A stretch of DNA of 64,000 nt from Fulvivirga maritima. GTDB lineage: Bacteria > Bacteroidota > Bacteroidia > Cytophagales > Cyclobacteriaceae. Shown here in pieces: positions 1 through 7,912 of the stretch; position 1 is the first letter of the stretch, and every line of letters starts with the position of its first letter. The stretch lies in NCBI RefSeq assembly GCF_021389955.1, contig NZ_CP089980.1, positions 1,115,501 through 1,179,500 on the forward strand, written 5' to 3'. The notes below the pieces were generated by a model. That model saw nothing but the letters and a program-made list of their open reading frames with translations. It was not told the origin of the DNA and did no database searches. A program made the translations under genes and the position numbers.

Positions 1-638
1 GCACCAACTTCGATCTTTTTTACTACCTCATCTGCAGCTACGTCGATAACAGCTATAGTATTATCAGTTCCATACCCTCCACTATTTACCACGTACACTT
101 CATCACCTCTTCTCACTAACTTATCTGCTCCTACACCAGTACTAACTGTATTTGTTATTTCATATGTATGCAAGTCAATGATTTTCACTGTCCCAACTAT
201 ACCTCCTTCTCCCCAGTCAGTAACATAGGCTTTATCATCATCTATTTTTAAAAAATATCTAGGAGAAACTAATCCATCTTCACCAGTAATGGTGGCAATT
301 GAAGTCATTGAGTTAATGTTAATCACCTCTATTTTAACAGACCCCTGCACTATAATAAAACCAATTGAATCTGCGATATACATTGACTGAGCCTGATCAC
401 CTAATGGCCTACCTATATACGTAGAGAATACATCATTAAAAACCTTAGCTGAATCTCTGTTGTAGTAAGAAAGACTAGCATCACCACTACCAAAGTTTCC
501 TTCATTAATGATGAAATATCCATTATCTCCCATCGGAGAAATACTTGTTGGCCTGGGATCTCCGTCATCATCAGAACAGGATATTATTGAGATGCTTAAA
601 AGCAGCACCATTAGTTTTAAGTAAAACTTGTTTTTCAT
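1..638 (-). CDS. BtuG-like surface beta-propeller lipoprotein (3' end outside window)
   Basis: The reading frame is open from ATG at 638 to the window edge, about 212 codons. The N-terminus is a lipoprotein signal (hydrophobic stretch ending IISC, Cys about residue 21) followed by SDDDGD, the acidic stretch typical of surface-exported Bacteroidota lipoproteins. After that come repeated beta-strand units of the YncE/DUF5074 kind (motifs like FIINEGNFGSGDAS, VYVVNSGGYGTDNTIAVIDV), which suggest a seven-bladed propeller. The start lies 9 bases after the btuB stop, in the same riboswitch-controlled transcript. In Bacteroides the propeller lipoprotein BtuG caps BtuB and binds vitamin B12 very tightly, and both family type and position fit that role. 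The B12 function is inferred from context; other YncE-type surface proteins remain possible. The C-terminal part is not visible. Confidence 0.75.
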   Translation of the reverse strand, partial: MKNKFYLKLMVLLLSISIISCSDDDGDPRPTSISPMGDNGYFIINEGNFGSGDASLSYYNRDSAKVFNDVFSTYIGRPLGDQAQSMYIADSIGFIIVQGSVKIEVININSMTSIATITGEDGLVSPRYFLKIDDDKAYVTDWGEGGIVGTVKIIDLHTYEITNTVSTGVGADKLVRRGDEVYVVNSGGYGTDNTIAVIDVAADEVVKKIEVG

Positions 639-647
639 AGTTATAAT

Positions 648-2540
648 CTAATTAAATTGATATTGAATACTTATTTGATAATGCCTGCCAGGCATAGGTC
701 TGCCACTTCTAATTTCATAAGCCTGGTCTAGCATATTTTTAACACTTCCGCTAAGGCTTACACTATGCTTACCCAAGCTTTGCATATAAACAAGAGATAA
801 ATCACTGGTAGCAAAAGCATCTATACTTAAAGTGTTATCTCCTGTAGTGGCTTGCTCGCCAGTGTACTTAAATAAATACACAAGTGAAAGGTTTTTATAG
901 TTGCTACTCAGTGAAACAGAAGCCTGATTTTCAGGAGTATAAATGGTTTGTTTGTGCAATTGAGTTTCGTCTTGCACTGAACCTACCTTTTCTTTGGTAG
1001 CCTTAGTATAGGCATATTTACCTGTTGCCTGAAGGCTCCAATTGGGCAAAATATTATAATGGTATTTAAGGCTGAGTTCTACACCTCTTGACTGTAACTG
1101 CTCTACATTTTCAGGCAGCCATATACTTCCTCTTGGCACCCATTGAATCCAATTATCAATGACGTTATAGAACCCTGTAAACTCAGCCTGAAGATTGGCT
1201 TTTTGAAAAATGAACCCCTGCTCTACGCTCCATCCTTCTTCCGGAATGAGATCTAAATTTCCTGTAGCCCCACTACCTGTCCAGTAGAGGTCATTAAAAG
1301 TAGGAACTCTGTAGCTGCGAGCAACCTTAGTTTTAGTCTGCCACTCAGGGCTAATGAAGTACTGCAGGCCTAATGAAGGAAGGAAAGGCACCAACTCGTC
1401 ATCAATATATGACTGACGAGCCATAAGATTAACTTCCAACTTTTTCATCAACAGCCATTTTGAACCCACAAAAAGCGCCAGCCTATGTCTGTCAGGAATA
1501 TTGCTACCATAACTTTCTGTCTCAGCCTGATCATAGGTGTAATTGAAACCTACCTGCAGCTCATGATTAGGCTTAAGCCTGAAAATCTTATGAATATCAT
1601 TGATCCAGGTATTTGACTTGCTAATAGATGCCGGAGCTACATAATCCTTATAATTTAAATAATGATTAACCAGTCCTGAACGTATTTCAAACACACCTTT
1701 AGGCCTATTATTCTGATAATGAACTACGGCTCTATGAAATTCATCGGTTTGCGTTTCTATGGCTTTGCCTCCCAAAGAAGCAGCATTAGGCAAATGAATG
1801 TCATTATACTGATACCAATATTTAGCTGTTATGCTTTGGCTTTTAGGCAAATCAAAATACCACTCACTCATTACCCCGCGCTGATCTACCTGAGCGTTAT
1901 CCATTTCCTCTTCTCTGTTGTTAAATCGATTAAAAAATTCGAAATCATTATCAGCCTGATGGGTAAATGCTCGCACTTTAGCCTTTACTATTCCTTTTCC
2001 ATAGCTGAGGTTAAGGCCTGTGTATTGTTTACCAAAACTGCCGAACTGCTGAAACAGACTCCCGCCAACTCCCTGATGTATATTTTTAAGATCTGTATTA
2101 ATATGAATAGCACCACCCAAAGCGCCTGAACCCAAAACAGATCCGGAGCCTCCATATTGAATGGCTACATTATCAATAAATGAAACCGGCACCAGAGTAA
2201 GGTCTAAAGATCCGTTCATGGGACTTTGCAGGTTGAGCCCTTCCCACATTACAGGAGTATGATTACTACCTGTACCTCTAACTGAAGGCGTAGATAATCC
2301 GCCAACACCATAAGACCTGATATTTAACCCACCAGCCTTGGTTAACAGCTCGGCCATATTGCCTCCTTGTCTGTTTTTTAGGTATTGAGAACTGACCGTC
2401 TCTATCTTTTCACCAGTCTGAAAATCCTGTATTCTTTTATCTTCAATGCGCACTTCCTGCAAAGTGACAGCAGTAGTATCTTGCCCGTAAGCAGTATAAC
2501 AGCAAGCAGATAAGAATATTAGGCAAAAGAAATTCCTCAT
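648..2540 (-). CDS. btuB: TonB-dependent outer-membrane cobalamin receptor (BtuB-like)
   Basis: A 630-residue TonB-dependent receptor, about the size of E. coli BtuB and much shorter than SusC-type receptors. It begins with a signal peptide (cleavage near AYGQ), followed by a plug domain (about residues 45-150, with NMAELLTKAGGLNIRSYG and the conserved VRGTGSNHTPVMWEGL segment). The rest is a 22-strand barrel ending in the aromatic YQISIQYQFN, which fits outer-membrane insertion. The gene lies directly downstream of a cobalamin riboswitch and divergent from an ABC importer, so cobalamin is the expected substrate. It moves the substrate across the outer membrane using TonB/ExbBD energy; those genes are not in the window. 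Family assignment is strong, and substrate assignment rests on the riboswitch. Confidence 0.93.
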   Translation of the reverse strand: MRNFFCLIFLSACCYTAYGQDTTAVTLQEVRIEDKRIQDFQTGEKIETVSSQYLKNRQGGNMAELLTKAGGLNIRSYGVGGLSTPSVRGTGSNHTPVMWEGLNLQSPMNGSLDLTLVPVSFIDNVAIQYGGSGSVLGSGALGGAIHINTDLKNIHQGVGGSLFQQFGSFGKQYTGLNLSYGKGIVKAKVRAFTHQADNDFEFFNRFNNREEEMDNAQVDQRGVMSEWYFDLPKSQSITAKYWYQYNDIHLPNAASLGGKAIETQTDEFHRAVVHYQNNRPKGVFEIRSGLVNHYLNYKDYVAPASISKSNTWINDIHKIFRLKPNHELQVGFNYTYDQAETESYGSNIPDRHRLALFVGSKWLLMKKLEVNLMARQSYIDDELVPFLPSLGLQYFISPEWQTKTKVARSYRVPTFNDLYWTGSGATGNLDLIPEEGWSVEQGFIFQKANLQAEFTGFYNVIDNWIQWVPRGSIWLPENVEQLQSRGVELSLKYHYNILPNWSLQATGKYAYTKATKEKVGSVQDETQLHKQTIYTPENQASVSLSSNYKNLSLVYLFKYTGEQATTGDNTLSIDAFATSDLSLVYMQSLGKHSVSLSGSVKNMLDQAYEIRSGRPMPGRHYQISIQYQFN

Positions 2541-2649
2541 AAATCATCATTCATGAAGCTTTAAGTAGGGAAACAGGAAGGTGCACCAGAAATTAAGCAT
2601 GGGTCATCTGCCTGAAGCCATAACTCCCGAAAGCTTCGTTGTTAATTGA

Positions 2650-2833
2650 ATATGGCAGGTCTCCTGGCTTGCTCTTCATCATCAGCCTTCCCATCTTTTA
2701 TGACAGTGACTTTAAGAGTGAATGATGAACACAAATGAGCTTACAGTTGCGGGTACAGCTCCGGAATTTTCTTACAAATCACCGGATTCCCTTTTAATTA
2801 TTACCTCCTGTAACAGAGGCGATAAACCAAAAT
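2650..2833 (-). ncRNA. Cobalamin (B12) riboswitch in the btuB leader
   Basis: Read on the minus strand, the leader carries the conserved cobalamin riboswitch blocks in order: AAAAGGGAATCCGGTG, then CCGGAGCTGTACCCGC followed by AACTGTAA, a B12-box-like AGTCACTGTC, GGGAAGG, and AAGCCAGGAGACCTGCC (3' block at 2654-2670). The btuB ATG at 2540 is about 110 bases further on. Adenosylcobalamin binding is expected to switch off btuB and the downstream BtuG-like gene. Boundaries are approximate because the closing P1 helix was not folded. Confidence 0.95.
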
Positions 2834-2839
2834 TCTCAG

Positions 2840-2873
2840 CAAAGGTAGCTAAAGATTTATTTAAACCAACAAA
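2840..2873 (-). promoter_or_regulatory. Predicted Bacteroidota promoter for btuB
   Basis: On the minus strand TTTG (2873-2870) is followed after 22 bases by TACCTTTG (2847-2840). This is a full match to the TAnnTTTG -7 box with a usual spacing to the -33 box. Transcription would start near 2833, just ahead of the riboswitch. Confidence 0.65.
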
Positions 2874-2882
2874 GCTTCTTAC

Positions 2883-2914
2883 TTGCACATTAATTTCATA
2901 AAACTGTATGTTTG
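2883..2914 (+). promoter_or_regulatory. Predicted Bacteroidota promoter for btuFCD
   Basis: TTG (2883-2885), 21 bases, then TATGTTTG (2907-2914), matching TAnnTTTG. The start would be near 2920, leaving a leader of only about 25 bases before the btuF ATG at 2946, too short for a riboswitch. It lies back to back with the btuB promoter, with about 10 bases between the two -33 boxes. Confidence 0.55.
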
Positions 2915-2945
2915 CCTTAGTCATTTACTTTAGCCCACTTTATAA

Positions 2946-4094
2946 ATGAATAAAATTTACCCATACTTTTTCCTTGTCACCTGCCTTTTATTTGCCTGTA
3001 ATCAGAAACAGGAATCAGCAGAATCTGCACAGCAGAGTTCCGCATCGAAAGAAACGGTAGCCTTAGAAGATGCCGTTAACTTCTCCATAAGGAGACAAGG
3101 AAAAGTAACTCACATAGAAGTAAAAGAGCCTTACCAAGGGGCGAGCACTCCCGCTCATTACCTGCTAGTACCCAAAGGAGAAACGGTTCCCGAGCACAGC
3201 GAAGAGACAGTGGTAATCCGCACACCGGTATCAAGAATAGTCTGTACGGCCACAGTACACCTGCCTGCTTTAGAAATGCTTGGTGTAGAAAATACGCTGA
3301 AAGGCTTCCCCAGCACTCAATTTATTTCTTCTGAAGTACTGACGAAAAGAGTAGAATCTGGCGAGATTAAGGAGTTAGGCATAGACACCAAAATAAATAT
3401 GGAAACCCTTACAGAGATAGACCCCGAGGTGGTTTTTGGCTACACTATGAATGGAAACTCTCAAGATCTGGAACAAATCAGCCGATTAGGAATACCTGTA
3501 GCCCTCCAAGTCGCTTACCTGGAAGAAACCCCACTGGGAAGAGCGGAATGGATTAAGTTTATCGCTGAGTTTTTCGACAAGTCTGACCTGGCTGAAGAGA
3601 AATTTCAAGAGATAAAAAAGCAATATTTAGCTGTGAAAGAAAAGGTGAAAAATATAACACATAAACCTACTGCCTTTACCGGTGTTATTTATAATGATGT
3701 TTGGTATATGTCTGGCGGAAATAGCTGGGCCGGCCGCTTTTTTGAAGCCGCAGGTATAGACTATTTATGGAAAGATGATGAAAGCACAGGCAGCCTCTCT
3801 CTGGCTTTTGAAGCGGTGTATGAAAAAGCAGCTGAGGCCGACTTATGGATAGGTGCCGGTCAGTATAAAAGTCTGCAAGAGCTTACCCAGGCCAACCCGA
3901 GATATAGTGAGTTTGAGTCTTTTAAAAACAATGAAGTATACGCGTATATAAAAAGGATTAATAAAAATGGAGGGAATGATTACTTTGAAACCGGAGCTGC
4001 TCGCCCTGACTTAATTCTGAGTGATCTGGTGAAAATAGCACACCCTGAATTACTTCCTGAATATGAAACCTACTTCTATCAAAAACTGAATTAA
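2946..4094 (+). CDS. btuF: ABC importer substrate-binding lipoprotein, BtuF-like
   Basis: A 382-residue periplasmic binding protein of the helical-backbone class (cobalamin and Fe-siderophore type). It starts with a lipoprotein signal peptide ending LLFAC (Cys18). The two lobes are recognisable: a first part with RIVCTATVHLPALEMLGVE, the usual 'which site, which ligand' region, and a second with GVIYNDVWYMSGGNSWAGRFFEAAG and ARPDLILSDLVKIAHPELLP. It should capture the ligand in the periplasm and deliver it to BtuC. It is the first gene of a three-gene operon with permease and ATPase, divergent from riboswitch-controlled btuB, so cobalamin is the likely ligand. A Fe-siderophore or heme ligand cannot be excluded from sequence alone. 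Confidence 0.85.
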   Translation: MNKIYPYFFLVTCLLFACNQKQESAESAQQSSASKETVALEDAVNFSIRRQGKVTHIEVKEPYQGASTPAHYLLVPKGETVPEHSEETVVIRTPVSRIVCTATVHLPALEMLGVENTLKGFPSTQFISSEVLTKRVESGEIKELGIDTKINMETLTEIDPEVVFGYTMNGNSQDLEQISRLGIPVALQVAYLEETPLGRAEWIKFIAEFFDKSDLAEEKFQEIKKQYLAVKEKVKNITHKPTAFTGVIYNDVWYMSGGNSWAGRFFEAAGIDYLWKDDESTGSLSLAFEAVYEKAAEADLWIGAGQYKSLQELTQANPRYSEFESFKNNEVYAYIKRINKNGGNDYFETGAARPDLILSDLVKIAHPELLPEYETYFYQKLN

Positions 4095-4095
4095 T

Positions 4096-5151
4096 TTGAA
4101 CGCTTTGCTATCCGACAAACGAAAATATACTATCTCGCTTTGGGTAGCATTGCCTCTGTGTATTTTCATTTTATTTACATTAGACCTTTTTTTAGGCAGT
4201 GTACACATCCCTGTAGATGAAATTCTGGAGATCATCTTCACCGGAGAAGGCTCTAAGACCAGCTGGACTAATATCATCTGGCAGTTTCGCATGCCACGAG
4301 CTACTACTGCTCTATTAGTAGGTATAGCGCTTTCCGTGAGCGGCCTGCAACTACAAACGCTTTTCAGAAATCCGCTGGCCGGGCCCTTTGTGCTGGGCAT
4401 CAGCACTGGTGCCAGCCTAGGCGTAGCACTACTGGTAATGGCCGGAGCTATTTTAGGAACCGCTTTCTCCTTTTACATGAACAGCTGGCTCATTATTCTT
4501 GCCTCCACCATAGGCTCATCGCTGGTATTATTTCTGGTTTTAGCGGCCTCTTTTAAAGTTAGAGACAGCATGACCTTGCTCATTATTGGTCTCATGTTTG
4601 GCAGCTTCACCGGCGCCATAGTAAGCGTACTCCAGTTTTACAGTAATTCCGAAGAAATAAAAATATACCTTATCTGGACCATGGGCAGCCTGGGCCGTCT
4701 TTCATGGGATCAGATTATGATACTCATTCCCGTAATCATAGCGGGAATAGCCCTCTCGTTTTCCATGATTAAGCCCCTCAACACACTTCTCCTTAGCGAA
4801 AACTATGCGCTTAGCATGGGAGTTAATATTAAAAAAGTGAGGCTAATGATCATCATCAGCACCAGCATATTGGCAGGCAGTGTCACGGCTTTTTGCGGCC
4901 CTATAGCCTTCATAGGTCTGGCCGTACCGCACCTTACACGCCTTTTGATCAACACCTCCGACCATAAATACACTCTGCCGGCAGTAGCCATGGGCGGAGT
5001 AATCACCATGCTGATTTGTGACATTGTATCCCAAATTCCTAACAGCGAATTTATACTACCTATCAACGCAGTCACCTCACTAATTGGCGCGCCAGTAGTG
5101 GTTTGGGTGCTTATCAGAAAGAAAAACGTTAACCGGGCTTTTGGCAAATGA
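4096..5151 (+). CDS. btuC: Cobalamin-type ABC transporter permease (BtuC/FecCD family)
   Basis: A 351-residue polytopic membrane protein with about ten hydrophobic segments and the FecCD family marks: RMPRATTALLVGIALSVSGL near the N-terminus, RNPLAGPFVLGISTGASLG, and AFCGPIAFIGLAVPHLTRLL in the region that contacts the ATPase. Start is TTG at 4096, one base after the btuF stop; there is no usable ATG before the first membrane segment. The 3' end overlaps btuD by four bases (ATGA), indicating coupled translation. It forms the inner-membrane channel of the BtuCD complex. Confidence 0.9.
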   Translation: MNALLSDKRKYTISLWVALPLCIFILFTLDLFLGSVHIPVDEILEIIFTGEGSKTSWTNIIWQFRMPRATTALLVGIALSVSGLQLQTLFRNPLAGPFVLGISTGASLGVALLVMAGAILGTAFSFYMNSWLIILASTIGSSLVLFLVLAASFKVRDSMTLLIIGLMFGSFTGAIVSVLQFYSNSEEIKIYLIWTMGSLGRLSWDQIMILIPVIIAGIALSFSMIKPLNTLLLSENYALSMGVNIKKVRLMIIISTSILAGSVTAFCGPIAFIGLAVPHLTRLLINTSDHKYTLPAVAMGGVITMLICDIVSQIPNSEFILPINAVTSLIGAPVVVWVLIRKKNVNRAFGK

Positions 5152-6161
5152 TACCTATAGATAACGACGATATAGCCCTGATCCTGAAAGACCTCACTGT
5201 TGGGTATGCTAATAAGAAGAAAATAACACCCATTCTCCAAGGCATTAATCTGAAGCTACCTTACGGAAAGCTGATATGTTTTATGGGACCTAATGGCGTG
5301 GGCAAATCCACCTTATTAAGAACCATTTCAGGCATACAAAAACCAATATCAGGTCAAATTTTAATAGATAGGCAGGAGATAAGTAGCATGACATCAGAAA
5401 TGATGGCTAAAAACATCAGCCTGGTTTTAACTGACCGAATAAATGCAGGCAACCTAACAGCCAGAGAGGTGATAGCTCTTGGCCGCTATCCATATGTGAA
5501 TTGGAATCTTAATTTTAGCAAAAAAGACCTAAAGGCCATAGAAAAGGCCATTAAGCTTACTGATAGCGCCGATTTTATAGACAAAAAAACTTACGAGCTC
5601 AGCGATGGGCAGCTACAAAAAGTAATGATAGCCCGGGCTCTGGCTCAGGATACACCTATCATTATATTAGATGAACCTACCGCTCATTTAGACCTGAACA
5701 ATAGGGTGGCAGTAATTAATTTATTAAAAAAGCTGGCTAAAAACACAGGAAAAGCCATTCTTATGGCCACTCATGAGCTGGATTTAGCATTACAAACGGC
5801 AGATCGGTTATGGCTGGCCGGCTTCAACATCCCCATTATTTCTGGTATTCCGGAAGACCTAGTTTTAAACGGAGCCATTGATCATGTTTTTAAATTGAAA
5901 GGCTATGATCTGAGAACCGGGCAATTAGAAAAAAGAAGCCTGGGTAAAAAAGTGAACCTCACAGGGCAGGGACATGAATACCTTTGGACAAAAAACGCGC
6001 TGGAGAGAAATGGCTTTGAACTCGACCTCAACGCTAAACATACTATTTCTTTTACATTGGAAGGCAATGAAATTACCTGGCAGCTGGAAGGTGAAGGCAT
6101 TGCTATAACGAACAGCCTGGAAGATCTCATTATAAATCTTAACAAGGCCTTTAAAAACTAA
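5148..6161 (+). CDS. btuD: Cobalamin-type ABC transporter ATPase (BtuD-like) with C-terminal extension
   Basis: A 337-residue ABC ATPase: Walker A GPNGVGKST (residues 47-55), signature LSDGQ (151-155), Walker B IIILDEP (D175, E176), D-loop AHLD, and switch His209. The Q-loop position reads SLVLTDR, so the usual glutamine is missing; the neighbouring family features (TAREVIALGRYPY) are normal. About 90 residues after the ATPase core (from about 245) are an extension absent from E. coli BtuD, with no function I recognise. It powers cobalamin import with BtuC and is the last intact gene of the operon before the insertion sequence. Confidence 0.88.
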   Translation: MIPIDNDDIALILKDLTVGYANKKKITPILQGINLKLPYGKLICFMGPNGVGKSTLLRTISGIQKPISGQILIDRQEISSMTSEMMAKNISLVLTDRINAGNLTAREVIALGRYPYVNWNLNFSKKDLKAIEKAIKLTDSADFIDKKTYELSDGQLQKVMIARALAQDTPIIILDEPTAHLDLNNRVAVINLLKKLAKNTGKAILMATHELDLALQTADRLWLAGFNIPIISGIPEDLVLNGAIDHVFKLKGYDLRTGQLEKRSLGKKVNLTGQGHEYLWTKNALERNGFELDLNAKHTISFTLEGNEITWQLEGEGIAITNSLEDLIINLNKAFKN

Positions 6162-6179
6162 AAAGGGCCTCCCTTTTAA
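6161..6179 (+). terminator. Short hairpin after btuD
   Basis: Perfect 7-base stem AAAAGGG / CCCTTTT with a 3-base loop, starting at the last base of the btuD stop codon and ending in T-rich sequence. It may terminate the btuFCD transcript. Confidence 0.45.
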
Positions 6180-6227
6180 ATAAAAAACACTGAAATACAG
6201 TTACTTATCAGTATTAAAGCATAAAAT

Positions 6228-6270
6228 AAAACCCCGAAATTAGCTATATAAAGCTTTTTTCGGGGTTTTT
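6228..6270. terminator. Hairpin upstream of the transposase
   Basis: AAAACCCCGAAA pairs with TTTCGGGGTTTTT across an 18-base loop, with A- and T-runs on the two sides, so it could end transcription in either direction. Such a structure at the left end of an insertion sequence often blocks read-through into the transposase. Confidence 0.6.
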
Positions 6271-6315
6271 GATTTGTTAAATTGTAGTGCCTAATCACAA
6301 TTAACACTGCAATAT

Positions 6316-7653
6316 ATGAGAGATCAAGAGCTTTTCCAACCGCAAGATTACTTAACTCCAAAATGGTACTTATTCAAGAATAGCAAATTAGGTAAGGTTT
6401 ATAATACTATTCCTTGGAGTCAACTTTCAGAATGTTTGCCAAAGGAAAATAGAGGCCCAGGCGCACCCCGCTGGTTTTCGGCCCAAGGCATGTTTGGTCT
6501 AATGTTTCTAAAATCTTATTTAAACCTGAGTGACGAGAAGTTAATAGAACGATTTAATACTGACTGGAGCCTTCAGCTTTTTTGCAATAAATTGTTGGAT
6601 GATAACCAAAGAATTAAGGATAAGGCCATTTTAAGTAGAATAAGGACGTATATGGCTGATAATACTGATTGGCAACAACTTCAGGAAGTACTCATTCATC
6701 ATTGGAAAAGAGATATGAATAATACGCATGTTCTCTTAATGGATGCCACTTGCTATGAAAGTTATATTCGTTTTCCTACCGACGTTAAGCTAATCTGGGA
6801 AAGTTGTCAATGGGTGTTTGAAAAACAGCTTTACAGATGGTGTAAAATATTAGGTGTAAAGAGGCCTCGCTCCAAATATATAGATCAAAAACGCAAGCAG
6901 ATGTCTTACGATCGTAGTCGAAAAAAGACATACAAAGCTGGACGCAAGCGTAAAAAGGCATTGATATATCTACTGTCCAAAGGGCTTGGACAGCTGCAGT
7001 ACTTACTCAATGAAAACCCACAAATACAGCTTCACTTTCAAGAGCGATCATACCTAAAAACAATAAAGAAGGTACTTGAGCAACAGCAATTCTTGCAGCA
7101 TCATCCAGCTAAAGAATTGAAAAACAGGATAGTATCGCTTCCCAGACCTTATGTCAGGCCTATCGTACGAGGCAAAGAAACTAAAAGGGTTGAGTTTGGA
7201 ATGAAAGCCCACATGCTTCAGGTTGACGGCATCTGCTTTATTGATGCCATGGAGTTCAGGGCATTCAATGAAAGTACCAGACTAAAAATAAGTAGTTTAA
7301 AACATAGATCGATATTTGGCTCCCTTCATCAGCTGGGGGCGGATCGTATTTATGCCACTAACGCCAACAGAAAGTATTTAACAGTAAGGAAAGTGTTCAC
7401 TTGCTTTCCAAAGAAAGGCCCCAAGGTAAACAAACCTCAGGAAAGCAAACTCAGAAGCCTCATCTCTAACCAGAGAGCAACCGTGATGGAAGGAAGCTTT
7501 GGTACCCATAAAACGGCTTACGGCCTGAATAAAATCAAGGTTAAGGGAGAAAAACGAGAAATGATACATGTATTCTTTGCCGTTATGATGGCCAATGCTG
7601 TTAAGATGAGCAAAAAGAAATCAGAAGACATACCACTACTTCAGGCCGCCTAA
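6316..7653 (+). CDS. DDE transposase, DUF772-containing (IS5/IS1182 type)
   Basis: A 445-residue transposase. The N-terminal DUF772 region is seen at about residues 50-90 (GAPRWFSAQGMFGLMFLKSY then LNLSDEKLIERF). A DDE triad is apparent: D143 in LLMDATCYES, followed by the IRFPTDVKLI motif typical of this group; D343 in LGADRIYATN; and E392 in MEGSFGTHKTAYG. The middle (about 185-215) is very basic and probably contacts DNA. The frame is full length with no internal stop, so the element could be active. Exact family within IS5/IS1182 is uncertain. Confidence 0.9.
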   Translation: MRDQELFQPQDYLTPKWYLFKNSKLGKVYNTIPWSQLSECLPKENRGPGAPRWFSAQGMFGLMFLKSYLNLSDEKLIERFNTDWSLQLFCNKLLDDNQRIKDKAILSRIRTYMADNTDWQQLQEVLIHHWKRDMNNTHVLLMDATCYESYIRFPTDVKLIWESCQWVFEKQLYRWCKILGVKRPRSKYIDQKRKQMSYDRSRKKTYKAGRKRKKALIYLLSKGLGQLQYLLNENPQIQLHFQERSYLKTIKKVLEQQQFLQHHPAKELKNRIVSLPRPYVRPIVRGKETKRVEFGMKAHMLQVDGICFIDAMEFRAFNESTRLKISSLKHRSIFGSLHQLGADRIYATNANRKYLTVRKVFTCFPKKGPKVNKPQESKLRSLISNQRATVMEGSFGTHKTAYGLNKIKVKGEKREMIHVFFAVMMANAVKMSKKKSEDIPLLQAA

Positions 7654-7673
7654 ACCTAAATCAGAAAAGCCCC

Positions 7674-7808
7674 AGGGATCGGTGTGTCTATACTATTCTA
7701 AATCGATATTCCTTCAGATTTATTAATAAAACCACTCACGATTTTGCACTTTTCGAAGACGCTAAAGCGGAAGGTGTTCAGATTTATAACAAAAAAAGCT
7801 GGACTTAA
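7674..7808 (+). pseudogene. Orphan 3' end of a gene lost beside the insertion sequence
   Basis: A frame open through the segment after the transposase ends in a coding-like tail (NRYSFRFINKT, then DFALFEDAKAEGVQIYNKKS) with a stop at 7806-7808. The stop sits inside the loop of a strong terminator hairpin, as at a genuine gene end. There is no start or upstream part in frame, and the left flank of the insertion sequence carries no matching 5' part. It is best read as the C-terminus of a gene removed by the insertion or an adjoining deletion, perhaps once part of the btuFCD region. I do not recognise the protein. The left limit is arbitrary because the element's right end is not fixed. Confidence 0.55.
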
Positions 7809-7823
7809 TCAGTCCAGCTTTTA
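7793..7823 (+). terminator. Rho-independent terminator of the lost gene
   Basis: AAAGCTGGACT (7795-7805), 5-base loop TAATC, AGTCCAGCTTTT (7811-7822): a perfect 11-base stem with A- and T-runs. The loop includes the TAA stop of the orphan reading frame. Confidence 0.8.
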
Positions 7824-7861
7824 TATCTTGTTTTGATTTATGCAATTATCAAGGGAGGCCT

Positions 7862-7893
7862 AAAAAAGGCAGCACTTCTGAAAAATGCTGCCT
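7862..7893 (-). terminator. Terminator of the DUF285 lipoprotein gene
   Basis: On the minus strand AGGCAGCA ... TGCTGCCT followed by TTTTTT, 20 bases after the stop of the gene at 7913-9142. Confidence 0.8.
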
Positions 7894-7912
7894 CTAATTG
7901 AATTATGAAATT

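Larger units (their letters stand above)
6228..7680 (+). mobile_element. Insertion sequence of IS5/IS1182 type (ends approximate)
   Basis: A single-transposase insertion sequence of about 1.4-1.5 kb. Two candidate terminal repeat pairs are visible. Pair A: GGGGTTTTTGATTT at 6261-6274 against the inward-reading complement of 7657-7673 (GGGGCTTTTCTGATTT). Pair B: AGTGCCTAATC near 6287 against the complement of GATTTTGCACT near 7740-7750. Neither pair gave me an obvious target duplication, so the ends are uncertain. Confidence 0.7.

Noticed and set aside
7674-7808. The orphan tail as the C-terminus of CcoG or a Btu/Cob protein
   Set aside because: The short segment (NRYSFRFINKT and following) gave only a faint resemblance by eye; not enough to name a protein.
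6162-7862. GGCCTCCCTT near 6168 and its inverted copy near 7852-7862 as the ends of a larger mobile element
   Set aside because: The left copy is part of the btuD hairpin, the match is about 10 bases and diverges at once on both sides, and it would enclose two terminators and the orphan gene end.
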